Positions 54,093 through 62,102 are shown, numbered from the stretch's first letter. The stretch: 64,000 nt of DNA from CAZMXS01 sp964570325 (GCA_964570325.1 CAZMXS010000016.1:4120-68119); one strand, 5' to 3'. A program made the numbers and translations. The notes: generated by a model not told the origin, from the letters alone.

Positions 54093-54557
54093 ATGATACG
54101 GGCGGGTGTTTTTTTGATGCTGGTGGGGGTGTTGGTGGTGGCGGGCTGCGCGCCGGGCAACGTGCGTTTCGATACACAGCCCGCGGGTTTCTGGGCCGGG
54201 CTATGGCATGGCCTGATCTGCGTGGTCACATTTGTGATCAGCCTGTTCAGCGACCAGGTGCAGATGTACGAGGTCAACAACAACGGCGCCTGGTACAACC
54301 TGGGATTCCTGCTGGGCGCGGCTTGTCTGTTCAGCGGGGGCTGCAGCTGCCGCACATCCTGTGGGTGGGGCCGATCCCGGAAGGAAAAGGAATGGGATGA
54401 GATCGGCGCGCGGGTCGAGGAAAAGGTGCGCCGCGGGATCAAGAGCTGGCTGGACGAGTCGGATCGCGCCGCCCAGGACGACCGCGAGTGGGAAGAGATC
54501 GGCCGCAAGATCGAGGAGAAGATCAAGCGCGAGTTGCGCGACTGGAGCGCCCGGTAG
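54093..54557 (+). CDS. Small membrane lipoprotein with amphipathic C-terminal helices
   Basis: 154 residues. GGAGGG (54081-54086) precedes the ATG. Lipobox VVAGC (~Cys19). Membrane segments 'GFWAGLWHGLICVVTFVISL' (~32-52) and 'NLGFLLGAACLFSGG' (~68-83). The conserved phrase 'AGFWAGLWHG..F.ISLFSDQV..YEV-NNGAWYN-GFLLG' is known from hypothetical proteins in many bacteria. The C-terminal ~60 residues are charged and helical, with two copies of WDEIGARVEEKVRRGIKSW / WEEIGRKIEEKIKRELRDW, an internal duplication. Function unknown. Confidence 0.72.
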   Translation: MIRAGVFLMLVGVLVVAGCAPGNVRFDTQPAGFWAGLWHGLICVVTFVISLFSDQVQMYEVNNNGAWYNLGFLLGAACLFSGGCSCRTSCGWGRSRKEKEWDEIGARVEEKVRRGIKSWLDESDRAAQDDREWEEIGRKIEEKIKRELRDWSAR

Positions 54558-54608
54558 ATTTCAACCGCCGGGCCGGCCGTTGCGGCTGGGGTTGCGGGGA
54601 GCAGGGGC

Positions 54609-56408
54609 ATGCGCGTGAAGCGGGGGCTCATATTGGCGCTGTGCATGGCCGGACCGGCCTGGGCCGGCCCCGCCGTCTTCATGGATTTCGACGCCTTGCC
54701 GCAGACGGAAACTACCGCCGAACCCGGTGACGGCGGCGATTGGTGGTACACGACGAAGTTCATTCATTCCAACAGCCTCTATTACATGACGATCTATGAC
54801 TGCGCCGGCTGGCGGTCCACCAACGGTTACGCCTCCGCGCAAGGAATCATCTTCAACTCTTTCAACCTGTACTTGAATACCTACAACAGTTCCCACATGG
54901 GTTTCGCCACGTACGGGTACCTGGAGATTGACGGCACCAACGCCATTCAGGGCAACAGCCTGCGGTACACCATCACCGGCGGCGTCAATGGTTTGGGCAC
55001 GAATGGGCTGCCGCTAACCACCAAGGCGCACTATACCAACTACATCGGCCAGGGCCAGAATCCGGCGGCCACCAACGCGCTCATCGGGCATCCGTGTTTG
55101 TATTTTGTCAACAGCAGCGTCACTCCGTTCGTTCCGTTTCCGGAGGCGCGCGGCGCCAACCGGTTGAGCATGTATTTCCACGCCCCGGCGACTTTGACCA
55201 ATCGCGGCGAACGTCCGATGCCGGTGGTGAACATCGGCCCTTACAATGGCGCGGGCGACCACTGGTATCACGAGTTCTGCACCCAGGGCGGCGGCTGGAC
55301 GCACGCGCTGTGCGATGGGCACCCTCAACACAATAATTCATGGAGCAGCGCGAGCAATTATCCCTATCCCAGCCGCAGTCTGCGCGACATGGGCACGAAT
55401 TACTTCACAAACATGTATCGCTGGTACATCACCTTCAAGCCTTACGAGGGAATTGGCCGGCCGGTTTATACCACCTGGTTTGACGAGGTGGAATTTCTTT
55501 ACGATGATGAGCCGCAGAACAATGAGACCATCTGCTCCCCCTCCATCACCTGGCTGGCCGTCTCCAATTCCTTTGAAGTCGGCTTTATGGACAAATACAA
55601 GAACTGCTCGCGGAGCTATTCAACCTATGAGGTGCGTTACTCCTTTGAACCGATCAACAACGCGAATTGGAGCAACGCCACGCCGGCGCATATTCTCACC
55701 AATGCCGTGTTTCGGCTCCGTGATCGCGCCGATGGGAAATTTCAGAAGTTCTCGCCCTATTACCAATCGGCTTGGGCCCCGTTCACCCTGGCCAACACCA
55801 GCGACCTCGCCCGGCTCGTGCCGGGCCGGGTGATCCATTTCGCGATCAAGGACATCTCGCAAATCAACGGCGACAGCATGCTGCCGGTGACCAACAGCGG
55901 GATCGGGCCGAACACCAGCGACGGCCGGAATTATGAACTCTACGGAACCAACTTCGATTACGCCGGCGACGCGCCCGCTTTGCCACTGATCAAGCGAATT
56001 GATTTCCGCGTGCCCAAGGATCTGGCCGATCAGGACGCCGACGGCCTGCCAGACTGGTGGGAGACGGCGTATTTCGGCGGGCCGACAAACGCCGATCCGG
56101 CCGCCGATCCCGATGGCGACCGCGCGCGCAATCTGGAAGAATACCTGGCCGATACGCTGCCGCAGGATTCGAATTCGACGCTCAACCTGATAGGCATAGC
56201 CAGCCCGACTGGAAATGTGGCGCTGGAGTGGCGCGGCGGTGAATTGGCCTGTCAGTTTGTCGAATGCCGAACAAACGGAATGGCCGGATTGGAGCCCTGG
56301 CGGGTGCTGGCGACCAACCGGCCACCGATGGCGACTACGGGCGGGTGGAGCGAAGCCGTCGCCGGCCGCGCCGCCCGCTGTTACCGGCTGCGAACCATCC
56401 GGCAATAA
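54609..56408 (+). CDS. Exported protein with C-terminal calcium-binding (TSP3-like) repeat
   Basis: 599 residues. Signal peptide ~1-20. Residues ~25-460 are beta-rich with many aromatic and Asn/Gly positions (YYMTIYDCAGWRSTNGYAS, WYITFKPYEGIGRPVYTTWF) and match no family I can name. Near 475-520 is a thrombospondin-3/dockerin-like Ca-binding motif, 'DQDADGLPDWWETAYFG', then 'DPDGDRARNLEEYLA', which in such bacteria precedes a small C-terminal domain (LEWRGGELACQFVECRTN .. CYRLRTIRQ). Probably cell-surface or secreted. Confidence 0.7.
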   Translation: MRVKRGLILALCMAGPAWAGPAVFMDFDALPQTETTAEPGDGGDWWYTTKFIHSNSLYYMTIYDCAGWRSTNGYASAQGIIFNSFNLYLNTYNSSHMGFATYGYLEIDGTNAIQGNSLRYTITGGVNGLGTNGLPLTTKAHYTNYIGQGQNPAATNALIGHPCLYFVNSSVTPFVPFPEARGANRLSMYFHAPATLTNRGERPMPVVNIGPYNGAGDHWYHEFCTQGGGWTHALCDGHPQHNNSWSSASNYPYPSRSLRDMGTNYFTNMYRWYITFKPYEGIGRPVYTTWFDEVEFLYDDEPQNNETICSPSITWLAVSNSFEVGFMDKYKNCSRSYSTYEVRYSFEPINNANWSNATPAHILTNAVFRLRDRADGKFQKFSPYYQSAWAPFTLANTSDLARLVPGRVIHFAIKDISQINGDSMLPVTNSGIGPNTSDGRNYELYGTNFDYAGDAPALPLIKRIDFRVPKDLADQDADGLPDWWETAYFGGPTNADPAADPDGDRARNLEEYLADTLPQDSNSTLNLIGIASPTGNVALEWRGGELACQFVECRTNGMAGLEPWRVLATNRPPMATTGGWSEAVAGRAARCYRLRTIRQ

Positions 56409-56479
56409 AACGCGCCCGCAGCGCGGGCCGCTTGCCCCAACCGCTTATTCCTCTGACTCGGCTCCCGCTGACACGGCGC

Positions 56480-57034
56480 TCAAGGCGCCGGTGCGGGCAG
56501 CGGAATGGGAACCGGGACCGCTTTGAATGTGCCATCCGCGCTTTCCTGCAGCTCGTTGCGCGGGATGCCGTTCACGCTCTTGATAATAATATCCTGCACC
56601 ACCCAGCGTGTCAGCGCCGGCACCTCTCGGGTCTGGCCTTGGGAAATTTGCACGGTCTCCTTGTCTTTCTTCTGCAGCAGGAACCAAAGAATATACTTAT
56701 TGAAATCCTGGGAGGTGGCGCCGGCGCAGACAGCCACGCGATCGCCGGTTTTGGAGACCTTGTGGCAGTCGGCCGGGTCCGCCAGGATCCGGTCGTACTT
56801 GACCACCACCGAGGCGCCGAGCTGCCGATCGAAAACCTTGATCAATTCGGCGTCCGGCGGCATGGCCCAGGCATAGGCCTTGACCGCGTCCGCGATGTTC
56901 TGCAATTCGGTGTCGGTCAATTTGGCCGGCGTCGGCTGGTCCACGGTTCCCGACGGTTCGATCGGTCCCTGGGCGACGGCAATGGATACGGCGGCGGACA
57001 GGACGACGCAAACGGCGGCAAGCATACTCTTCAT
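56480..57034 (-). CDS. Small exported protein downstream of MntA/HepT
   Basis: 184 residues. Signal peptide ~1-21 (MKSMLAAVCVVLSAAVSIAVAQ). The mature domain (~35-160) has KLTDTELQNIADAVKAYAWA, 'VSKTGDRVAVCAGATSQDFN' and LFLLQKKDKET-like strands, with two Cys that could bond; the C terminus is Pro-rich (PVPIPLPAPAP). No family recognised. Its ATG overlaps the hepT stop (ATGA at 57031-57034), with AAAGGAG just upstream inside hepT, so it is translationally coupled to the toxin gene. Confidence 0.6.
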   Translation of the reverse strand: MKSMLAAVCVVLSAAVSIAVAQGPIEPSGTVDQPTPAKLTDTELQNIADAVKAYAWAMPPDAELIKVFDRQLGASVVVKYDRILADPADCHKVSKTGDRVAVCAGATSQDFNKYILWFLLQKKDKETVQISQGQTREVPALTRWVVQDIIIKSVNGIPRNELQESADGTFKAVPVPIPLPAPAP

Positions 57035-57465
57035 GGGGCTCCTTTCTGGTTCCAGTCGTGGTTGCTGATCTTCTCCATGAAATGTTCCAGATCCGTCAGC
57101 GAATGTTGAAGATACTCGAAAACCCGCGCACTATCCACATCCCCGTACACGTGGACCAGCCGGTTGCGAAACCGCGCCATGGCCGCCAGCGGGCCCCGTT
57201 GGTCTGGGCTCAAGAGGCCGGCTTCCACCAGCGCGGCGAAACTGTCGGCGTTGTCATTCGGAAACCGCAGGTTTTCCGAAGCGATGATGTGGTTGGCGAT
57301 ATCAATCGCGCATTCAAATGCCACGATGAAATGATACTTGGCGTTTCCGATGCGGTCGGGATTGCCCATGAACTCGGCTGGCGGAGTAGCCGCCATCCGC
57401 CGCAGCGCTTCCAGGTAGCCGCGCGGATTGGCCAGCATCTGGTCCAATTTGGGTTGGTCCACCAT
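57031..57465 (-). CDS. hepT: HepT-like (DUF86) toxin, type VII toxin-antitoxin
   Basis: 144 residues, all-alpha HEPN fold. The active motif R-x4-H-x-Y is seen as 'RNRLVHVY' (~residue 108-115), the same as in HepT RNases, together with the acidic segment just after it. The start overlaps the mntA stop by one base (TGATG). HepT is inactivated when MntA transfers AMP to the tyrosine of this motif; that tyrosine is present. Probably cleaves RNA when MntA is lost. Confidence 0.85.
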   Translation of the reverse strand: MVDQPKLDQMLANPRGYLEALRRMAATPPAEFMGNPDRIGNAKYHFIVAFECAIDIANHIIASENLRFPNDNADSFAALVEAGLLSPDQRGPLAAMARFRNRLVHVYGDVDSARVFEYLQHSLTDLEHFMEKISNHDWNQKGAP

Positions 57466-57896
57466 CAGTTGGCGCCCGCCGTTTGGCGCCCGCGGAGCCG
57501 GACGCGGTGCATATTGGCAAAGACTTCCCGGTAGTCCTGATAACGTGAAAGCGTCTCGCGTTCGAGCGCCACGCGGCGGACGGCATCACCCGAAAAAATG
57601 CGGACGCCTTCGACCAGCACCCGCCCGCGCAGTTCCAGCGGCGCGCCGTCCAGGCAGCGCAAATCCACGTTTAGCGCGAGCGGCGCGCCAAGTTCAACCG
57701 CCAGCCGCATTTCATCCTGCAGCGGCAGCGGCCCGGTTGATAACGCATGATCGCGATAGTAGCCGATGTCCAGGTCGCTGTCCGGCCGGGGTCGGCCTGA
57801 CACGCGGCTGCCATGCGCGTATGCCGCCAGAATCTGGCATGGCGGGAAGAGCCGGTTCGCCAGTTCCCGCAGTTTCTCAAGCAAGGCCGAATCCAT
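57465..57896 (-). CDS. mntA: MntA-like nucleotidyltransferase antitoxin
   Basis: 143 residues. Minimal nucleotidyltransferase with the GSxxxG-(x)n-SDLDIG motif (AHGSRVSGRPRPDSDLDIG) and a third carboxylate expected in the 'NVDLRCL' strand. It is the polyadenylyl/AMP transferase partner of HepT. An AAAGGA ribosome site precedes the ATG at 57896. A TTGCGG..TATTAA pair (18-nt spacing) upstream on this strand is a plausible promoter. Confidence 0.85.
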   Translation of the reverse strand: MDSALLEKLRELANRLFPPCQILAAYAHGSRVSGRPRPDSDLDIGYYRDHALSTGPLPLQDEMRLAVELGAPLALNVDLRCLDGAPLELRGRVLVEGVRIFSGDAVRRVALERETLSRYQDYREVFANMHRVRLRGRQTAGAN

Positions 57897-57946
57897 GTAT
57901 CCTTTAATATCAGAAAGAAGGCCATCTCCGCAAGGTTCCGAACCCC

Positions 57947-57976
57947 TTGACACCGCCGACCCGGCCGGCTTACAGT
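57947..57976 (+). promoter_or_regulatory. Sigma70-type promoter of the cobalamin-riboswitch operon
   Basis: A perfect TTGACA (57947-57952) and TACAGT (57971-57976), four of six consensus, with 18-nt spacing, just upstream of the riboswitch. It sits back to back with the mntA promoter region. Confidence 0.6.
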
Positions 57977-57987
57977 CCCCCCGTTCT

Positions 57988-58160
57988 TTGGAATGAGCAG
58001 GTGAGTTGGTCGGGTGTGGGCGGACGGAAGTCCGTGAGAATCGGACGCGGTCGCGCCGCTGTAACCGGCTACGAGGCCCCAGCAGCCATCCCCTCGCGGG
58101 GAGAAGGCGGGGCGCAGGTTTGAAGCCGGAAGCCAGAAGACGAGCCCATTACCCGCGCGG
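57988..58160 (+). promoter_or_regulatory. Cobalamin riboswitch (AdoCbl/B12-box class)
   Basis: The run from ~57988 carries the conserved cobalamin aptamer landmarks in the right order: 'GGAAGtccgtGaGAATC' core, GCCGCTGTAACCGG (core P6 region), a peripheral G/C-rich arm around 58086-58112, and the B12-box-like GAAGCCAGAAGAC near 58127-58140. Between aptamer and start codon, CTCC (58177-58180) can pair with the GGAG of the ribosome site (58197-58200), compatible with translational control. It leads the three-gene operon at 58203-60852; in the ligand-bound state it should lower expression, so the operon is expected to be made when B12 is scarce. Confidence 0.88.
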
Positions 58161-58202
58161 TATCAATCGTTTCAGCCTCCGCATGAGGGGCGGAAAGGAG
58201 CC

Positions 58203-59078
58203 ATGCAAGCAGGTTATTTGTTCTTCGGTCTGGCGGTTATATCCCTTGTTTTTTCCACCGGCGGCGCGCGCGCCGTCACCACGATCGGCTTCGATGATTT
58301 TCCCATCGCAGCCGGCTCGTACTGGAACGGCGCGGATGGGACCGGCGGCTTCACCATCAGCGGCGCGACGTTCTCCAACACCTATAACCCCGCGTGGGGC
58401 AACTGGGGCGGGTTTGCCGTTTCCAGCGTGAATGACACCAACACGCCCGGCTATCTCAATCAGTATGCCGTCTTCAGCGGCACGGGGCTCGGCGGCGCCG
58501 GTAATTATGCGGTGGTGTACGAGGACCTCTACGGCGATCCCAACGCGGATTCCATCCATTTCGCCGCGCCGGTGCAGGTGAATGGTTTCTACATCAACAA
58601 CACCACCTACACGGCCCTGACCTTGCGCGACGGCGATGCCTGGGGCTTTACCAAGCCCTTCGGCGGCGCGAGCGGCGACGACCCGGATTATTTCATCTTG
58701 CATATCACCGGCGTGGATCCGCTCGGTCAGATTTTAGGCACTAACGATTTTTATTTGGCTGATTACCGCTTCGCCGACAACAGCCTCGATTACATCGTCA
58801 GCCAATGGACCTGGATTGACCTCGCCGGCTTCGGTGCCGATGTCGCGCAATTGCAGTTCTCGTTTTCTTCTTCTGACACGGGCATGTGGGGGATGAATAC
58901 CCCCGCCTATTTCGCGATGGACGGCCTGGAGGTGATCCCCGAGCCGGGCGTCTTCGGGTTGATGCTGGCCGGGTTGGCGGGCCTGGCGGGTTGGCGGCGA
59001 AAACTCGGCCTCGCTCCTCTTTCTCCGTACGCTTGCGCCAGTTTGCGAGTAAGAGAAAAAACCGAGAGTAAGCGTTAA
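58203..59078 (+). CDS. DUF4465-like exported protein with PEP-CTERM anchor
   Basis: 291 residues. Signal peptide ~1-24. The domain (~28-240) matches the DUF4465 pattern: 'FDDFPIAAGSYWNGADGTGG', ATFSNTYNPAWGNWGGFAVSS, 'TPGYLNQYAVFSG', 'GVNGFYINNTTYTALTLRDG'-like and DWLADYRF-type strands. In Bacteroidetes, as I recall, DUF4465 proteins occur in B12-uptake loci (BtuH type), which fits the riboswitch here. PEP-CTERM signal: VIPEPGVFGLMLAGLAGLAG then WRRK at ~247-270; a further 22 residues follow the Arg cluster, unusual for this signal. SD GGAG is only two nt from the ATG, tight spacing possibly linked to riboswitch control. Confidence 0.78.
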   Translation: MQAGYLFFGLAVISLVFSTGGARAVTTIGFDDFPIAAGSYWNGADGTGGFTISGATFSNTYNPAWGNWGGFAVSSVNDTNTPGYLNQYAVFSGTGLGGAGNYAVVYEDLYGDPNADSIHFAAPVQVNGFYINNTTYTALTLRDGDAWGFTKPFGGASGDDPDYFILHITGVDPLGQILGTNDFYLADYRFADNSLDYIVSQWTWIDLAGFGADVAQLQFSFSSSDTGMWGMNTPAYFAMDGLEVIPEPGVFGLMLAGLAGLAGWRRKLGLAPLSPYACASLRVREKTESKR

Positions 59079-59092
59079 GCGGCGGGGCGCCG

Positions 59093-60019
59093 ATGAAATG
59101 GGTGGTCATCCTATTGAGTCTGCCGGGCTTGGCCCTTGCCGGCCCATATCCCCCGGCCGCCGAGGCGGACGGCTCGACGGCGTGCGCCATGGACAGCCCG
59201 TTGTTCACCGCCTGGGCTACCGGCTGGACCAACTATGAGTTGGGCGCGGGCGGGTCGGTCTCCAATCAATTCCGCTCGCCCGCCAAGGCGCTGGGCCCGG
59301 CACAGGGCGATATCTTCGATATCTGCTCGCTGGGCGATGGCGGCAGCCTGACCCTGACCTTCACCGAACCCATCCGCGACGAGCCCGGCTGGGATTTCGC
59401 CGTGTTCGAGAACGCGGTTAATGACGGCTTTCTTGAACTGGCCTGGGTCGAGGTGTCCAGTGACGGCACGAACTTTTTCCGCTTTCCCAATCGCTCGCTC
59501 ACCGCCGCTCCGGTCGGTTCCTACAACGCGAGCATGGATCCGACTGATCTTGACGGCCTGGCGGGCAAGTATCGCGCGGGCTATGGCACGCCATTCGATC
59601 TGGCGGCCTTGACCAACGCCGACAGCCGGCTCGACCGCTCCGCCGTGCGCTGGGTTCGCGTGCGCGACATCGTCGGCGACGGCACCAGCCTGGATTCCGC
59701 CGGCCACCCCATTTACGACCCTTATCCGACCTGGGGTTCGGCGGGCTTCGATTTGGATGCCGTCGGCGTGATCGGCGCGGGCGCGCGCTGTTGCGCGCTG
59801 GAACGGGCGCCGGGCGCGGCGGCGATGCGCGTGGCGTGGCCGGCGCAGGCGGGCTTCGTCTATCAATGCCAGTGGGCCGCCGGTGTGACGCCGGTCGCCT
59901 GGCAGGATCTGGGCCCGGCCATCACCGGCGCCAACGCCGCGGTCACGCTGGGCGACACCAACCTGGCGGCCGGCCTGAAGGTGTACCGGATTCTGCAATA
60001 CCCGGCGGGGGCGCCATGA
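59093..60019 (+). CDS. Exported FAVFEN-family protein in the B12 operon
   Basis: 308 residues; signal peptide ~1-17. The main domain (~25-235) shows 'DGGSLTLTFTEPIRDEPGWD', FAVFENAVNDGFLELAWVEV, 'SSDGTNFFRFPNRSLTAAPV', 'MDPTDLDGLAGKYRAGYGTP' and 'GSAGFDLDAVGVIG'. I recall this set of motifs from exported proteins that lie next to DUF4465 genes in PVC and Bacteroidetes genomes. A C-terminal tail domain (QAGFVYQCQWAAGVTPVAWQ .. YRILQYPAGAP) resembles that of other exported proteins in the window. Gap to previous gene 14 nt; its stop overlaps the next start (ATGA at 60016-60019). Likely partner of the DUF4465 protein at the cell surface. Confidence 0.7.
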   Translation: MKWVVILLSLPGLALAGPYPPAAEADGSTACAMDSPLFTAWATGWTNYELGAGGSVSNQFRSPAKALGPAQGDIFDICSLGDGGSLTLTFTEPIRDEPGWDFAVFENAVNDGFLELAWVEVSSDGTNFFRFPNRSLTAAPVGSYNASMDPTDLDGLAGKYRAGYGTPFDLAALTNADSRLDRSAVRWVRVRDIVGDGTSLDSAGHPIYDPYPTWGSAGFDLDAVGVIGAGARCCALERAPGAAAMRVAWPAQAGFVYQCQWAAGVTPVAWQDLGPAITGANAAVTLGDTNLAAGLKVYRILQYPAGAP

Positions 60020-60852
60020 AAAAGTTTCCAATCATTGGAAAAAACGGCGCCGGATTTTCCAATCATTGGAAAAATCGGCGCGCCGGCTTCACGCTGCTGG
60101 AACTGCTGGCGGTGCTGGGCGTGGTCGCGCTGATGATCGCCCTGCTGCTGCCGTTCCTGCTGGGAGCGCTGGAGTCCGGACGATCGGCGCAGTGCAAGGA
60201 AAATCTGCGCCAACTGGTTTGCGCCAACACCGCCTATGCAGCCGAGCACGGCACGTATGTCGCGGCCGCCGCGGACATCATGAGCGGAAACAACCTGCGC
60301 TGGCACGGCCGGCGCGCCAGCGCGTCCGCTCCCTTCGATGGCGCGCAGGGGCCGCTGGCCGAGTATCTCGGGGCCAGCCGCGAAATCCGGATGTGCCCTT
60401 CGATGAAAGGCTTCAGCCAGAAGAAAGGCACCGCGTTCGAGCGCGCGTGCGGCGGTTACGGCTACAACGATCGCGGCGTGGGGTCGCAGGTTTATCTGCT
60501 GGGCCGTTGCGACGAAGCCATGCGCCGCGGGATGCCCCCCGGCGCGATCCGTGATCCGGGCAATACCGTCATGTTTGCCGACACCGGTTTTCCCCAGCCG
60601 TACGGCAATCCGAAATACCTGATCGAGTATTCGTTCGCCGAGGCCTACTTCTTCGTGGATGGCGATCCGCCGACCGAGTCCGGGCAATCCACGCCTTCGA
60701 TCCATTTCCGCCATAAAGGTTGCGCGAACGTAGCTTGGTGTGACGGCCACGTCAGCGCCGTGCCGCTGCCCGATTGGGCGGTCGCGCAGGCGGGCAAGTT
60801 CAAGGTCGGCTGGATTGGGGAACAAAACAACGCCTTGTTCGACCCGTATTAA
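60016..60852 (+). CDS. Type IV pseudopilin-like protein with H-X9-DG motif
   Basis: 278 residues. Prepilin peptidase site RRAG|FTLLELLAVLGVVAL (cleavage after ~residue 24), then a hydrophobic helix ~25-46. The C-terminal domain holds CKENLRQLVCANTAYAAEHG and the H-X9-DG motif 'HKGCANVAWCDGHVSAVP', frequent in pseudopilins of Planctomycetes, Verrucomicrobia and relatives. Leader residues 4-20 (FPIIGKNGAGFSNHWKN) are encoded by two palindromic repeats, an unusually long and odd leader. Role of such pseudopilins in a B12 operon is unknown; they may form a surface fibre or anchor. Confidence 0.85.
   Translation: MKKFPIIGKNGAGFSNHWKNRRAGFTLLELLAVLGVVALMIALLLPFLLGALESGRSAQCKENLRQLVCANTAYAAEHGTYVAAAADIMSGNNLRWHGRRASASAPFDGAQGPLAEYLGASREIRMCPSMKGFSQKKGTAFERACGGYGYNDRGVGSQVYLLGRCDEAMRRGMPPGAIRDPGNTVMFADTGFPQPYGNPKYLIEYSFAEAYFFVDGDPPTESGQSTPSIHFRHKGCANVAWCDGHVSAVPLPDWAVAQAGKFKVGWIGEQNNALFDPY
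60025..60074 (+). repeat. Two copies of palindromic repeat TTTCCAATCATTGGAAA inside a coding leader
   Basis: TTCCAATCATTGGAA occurs at 60026-60040 and 60057-60071, each a near-perfect inverted repeat around TCA, 31 nt apart, separated by AACGGCGCCGGA-type sequence. I recall similar TTTCCAA..TTGGAAA elements scattered in Kiritimatiellota-type genomes, sometimes read through as FPIIGK/FSNHWK peptides. No other copy was found in this window. Confidence 0.8.
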
Positions 60853-60891
60853 CGGCCCGGCCGCGACTTTGAACTTGTCCGCCATTTCCGC

Positions 60892-60919
60892 TTGTCAACC
60901 ATTGTTTTGCTGCTATATT
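60892..60919 (+). promoter_or_regulatory. Promoter of rpsB-tsf
   Basis: TTGTCA (60892-60897) and TATATT (60914-60919) with 16-nt spacing and an extended TGC before the -10. A hairpin GTTCCGC-GTGT-GCGGAAC (60931-60948) lies in the ~115-nt leader before rpsB and could be part of an S2 autoregulatory leader; that is speculation. Confidence 0.6.
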
Positions 60920-61034
60920 CCGTCGCCCTAGTTCCGCGTGTGCGGAACGGAAGCGAGTGTCCCCGTTCCTCGCGGGGGCCAAAGCGGATTTTCCGGCCGG
61001 TTTGAAAAAGGCCGGAACAACAACGGGGGAAGTT

Positions 61035-61961
61035 GTGCTTACAGAGACCGTTCAGTCGGACGTCACCATTCAGGATCTGCTTGAGGCCGGCCTGCATTTC
61101 GGCCATCAGACCAAGCGTTGGAACCCGAAGATGAAGCGTTACATCTTCGACCAGCGCAACGGCATTTACATCATTGACCTGGCCCAGAGCCTGCAGTTGC
61201 TGCAGAAGGCCCGGGAATTTCTCAGCGACACCGTCAACCGCGGCCGCAAAGTGCTGCTGGTCGGCACCAAGAAACAGGCGCAGGAACCGATCAAGGAGAT
61301 CGCCACGCGGCTGGGCATGCCCTATGTCACCAACCGCTGGCTGGGCGGCACGCTGACCAATAACCAGACGATCCGCAAGAGCGTCAAGCGCATGCGCGAG
61401 ATCGAGAAGATGGACCAGGACGGCTCTTTCAATGCGATGCCCAAGAAGGAAGTGGCGTCATTGCGCCGCGAACTGCAGAAACTGCAGTACAACCTCAGCG
61501 GTATCGCGGATATGGAAGAGCTGCCCGGCGCGATTTTGGTGGTGGATATCATGCGCGAGGCGATTGCCGTCGCCGAAGCCAACCGCCTGAAAATTCCGGT
61601 GGTCGCGATCGTGGATACCAACTGCGACCCCGATCCGGTGGATTATCCGATTCCAGGCAACGACGATGCCATTCGCGCCATTCGGCTGGTGGTGGAGGTG
61701 ATTGGCGTCTCGCTGCAGCAGGCGGTGGCGCAGCATGCCAAGGTGCTGGCCGAGGAGCAGCGGCGGCGCGCGGCGGCCGAGGCGGAGGCGACGGCGCGAG
61801 CCAAGGCGCGCGATGAGGAGCGCAAGCGCGAGGCGGCGCGCAAGGCCAAGGCGGCGGAGGCCAAGCCGGTGGAACCTAAGGAAAAACCGGCCGGCCCCGC
61901 GGTGGAAGCCGCGGCCCCGGCCGCGGAAGCGGCCGCGGGCGAAGCCCAGCAGGTTGAGTGA
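61035..61961 (+). CDS. rpsB: 30S ribosomal protein S2
   Basis: 308 residues. Start GTG at 61035 gives MLTETVQSDVTIQDLLEAGLH, aligning with the usual S2 start; the longer frame to 60957 has no S2-like content. Core motifs: 'HFGHQTKRWNPKMKRYIFDQ', GRKVLLVGTKKQA, 'RWLGGTLTNNQTIRKSV', 'IPVVAIVDTNCDP'. The C-terminal ~70 residues are an extra, Ala/Lys/Glu-rich helical tail (RAAAEAEATARAKARDEER), longer than in E. coli (241 aa) and common in some lineages. First gene of the rpsB-tsf operon. Confidence 0.95.
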   Translation: MLTETVQSDVTIQDLLEAGLHFGHQTKRWNPKMKRYIFDQRNGIYIIDLAQSLQLLQKAREFLSDTVNRGRKVLLVGTKKQAQEPIKEIATRLGMPYVTNRWLGGTLTNNQTIRKSVKRMREIEKMDQDGSFNAMPKKEVASLRRELQKLQYNLSGIADMEELPGAILVVDIMREAIAVAEANRLKIPVVAIVDTNCDPDPVDYPIPGNDDAIRAIRLVVEVIGVSLQQAVAQHAKVLAEEQRRRAAAEAEATARAKARDEERKREAARKAKAAEAKPVEPKEKPAGPAVEAAAPAAEAAAGEAQQVE

Positions 61962-62102
61962 GTGGCGCGTGCGGGCCGGCGCGCAGGTTCTGGACCGGAA
62001 GTCCGGTTGCCGGGCGCCGGTTGTCCCGGCCGGGCATCGCAAATCATAAACCACAACTAAATGACGGGCTTAGGCTCGTTGGAGAAAGGAAAAGGGGATC
62101 CC

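Noticed and set aside
60957..61034. Extended N terminus of S2
   Set aside because: Not conserved in S2; overlaps the 5' leader.
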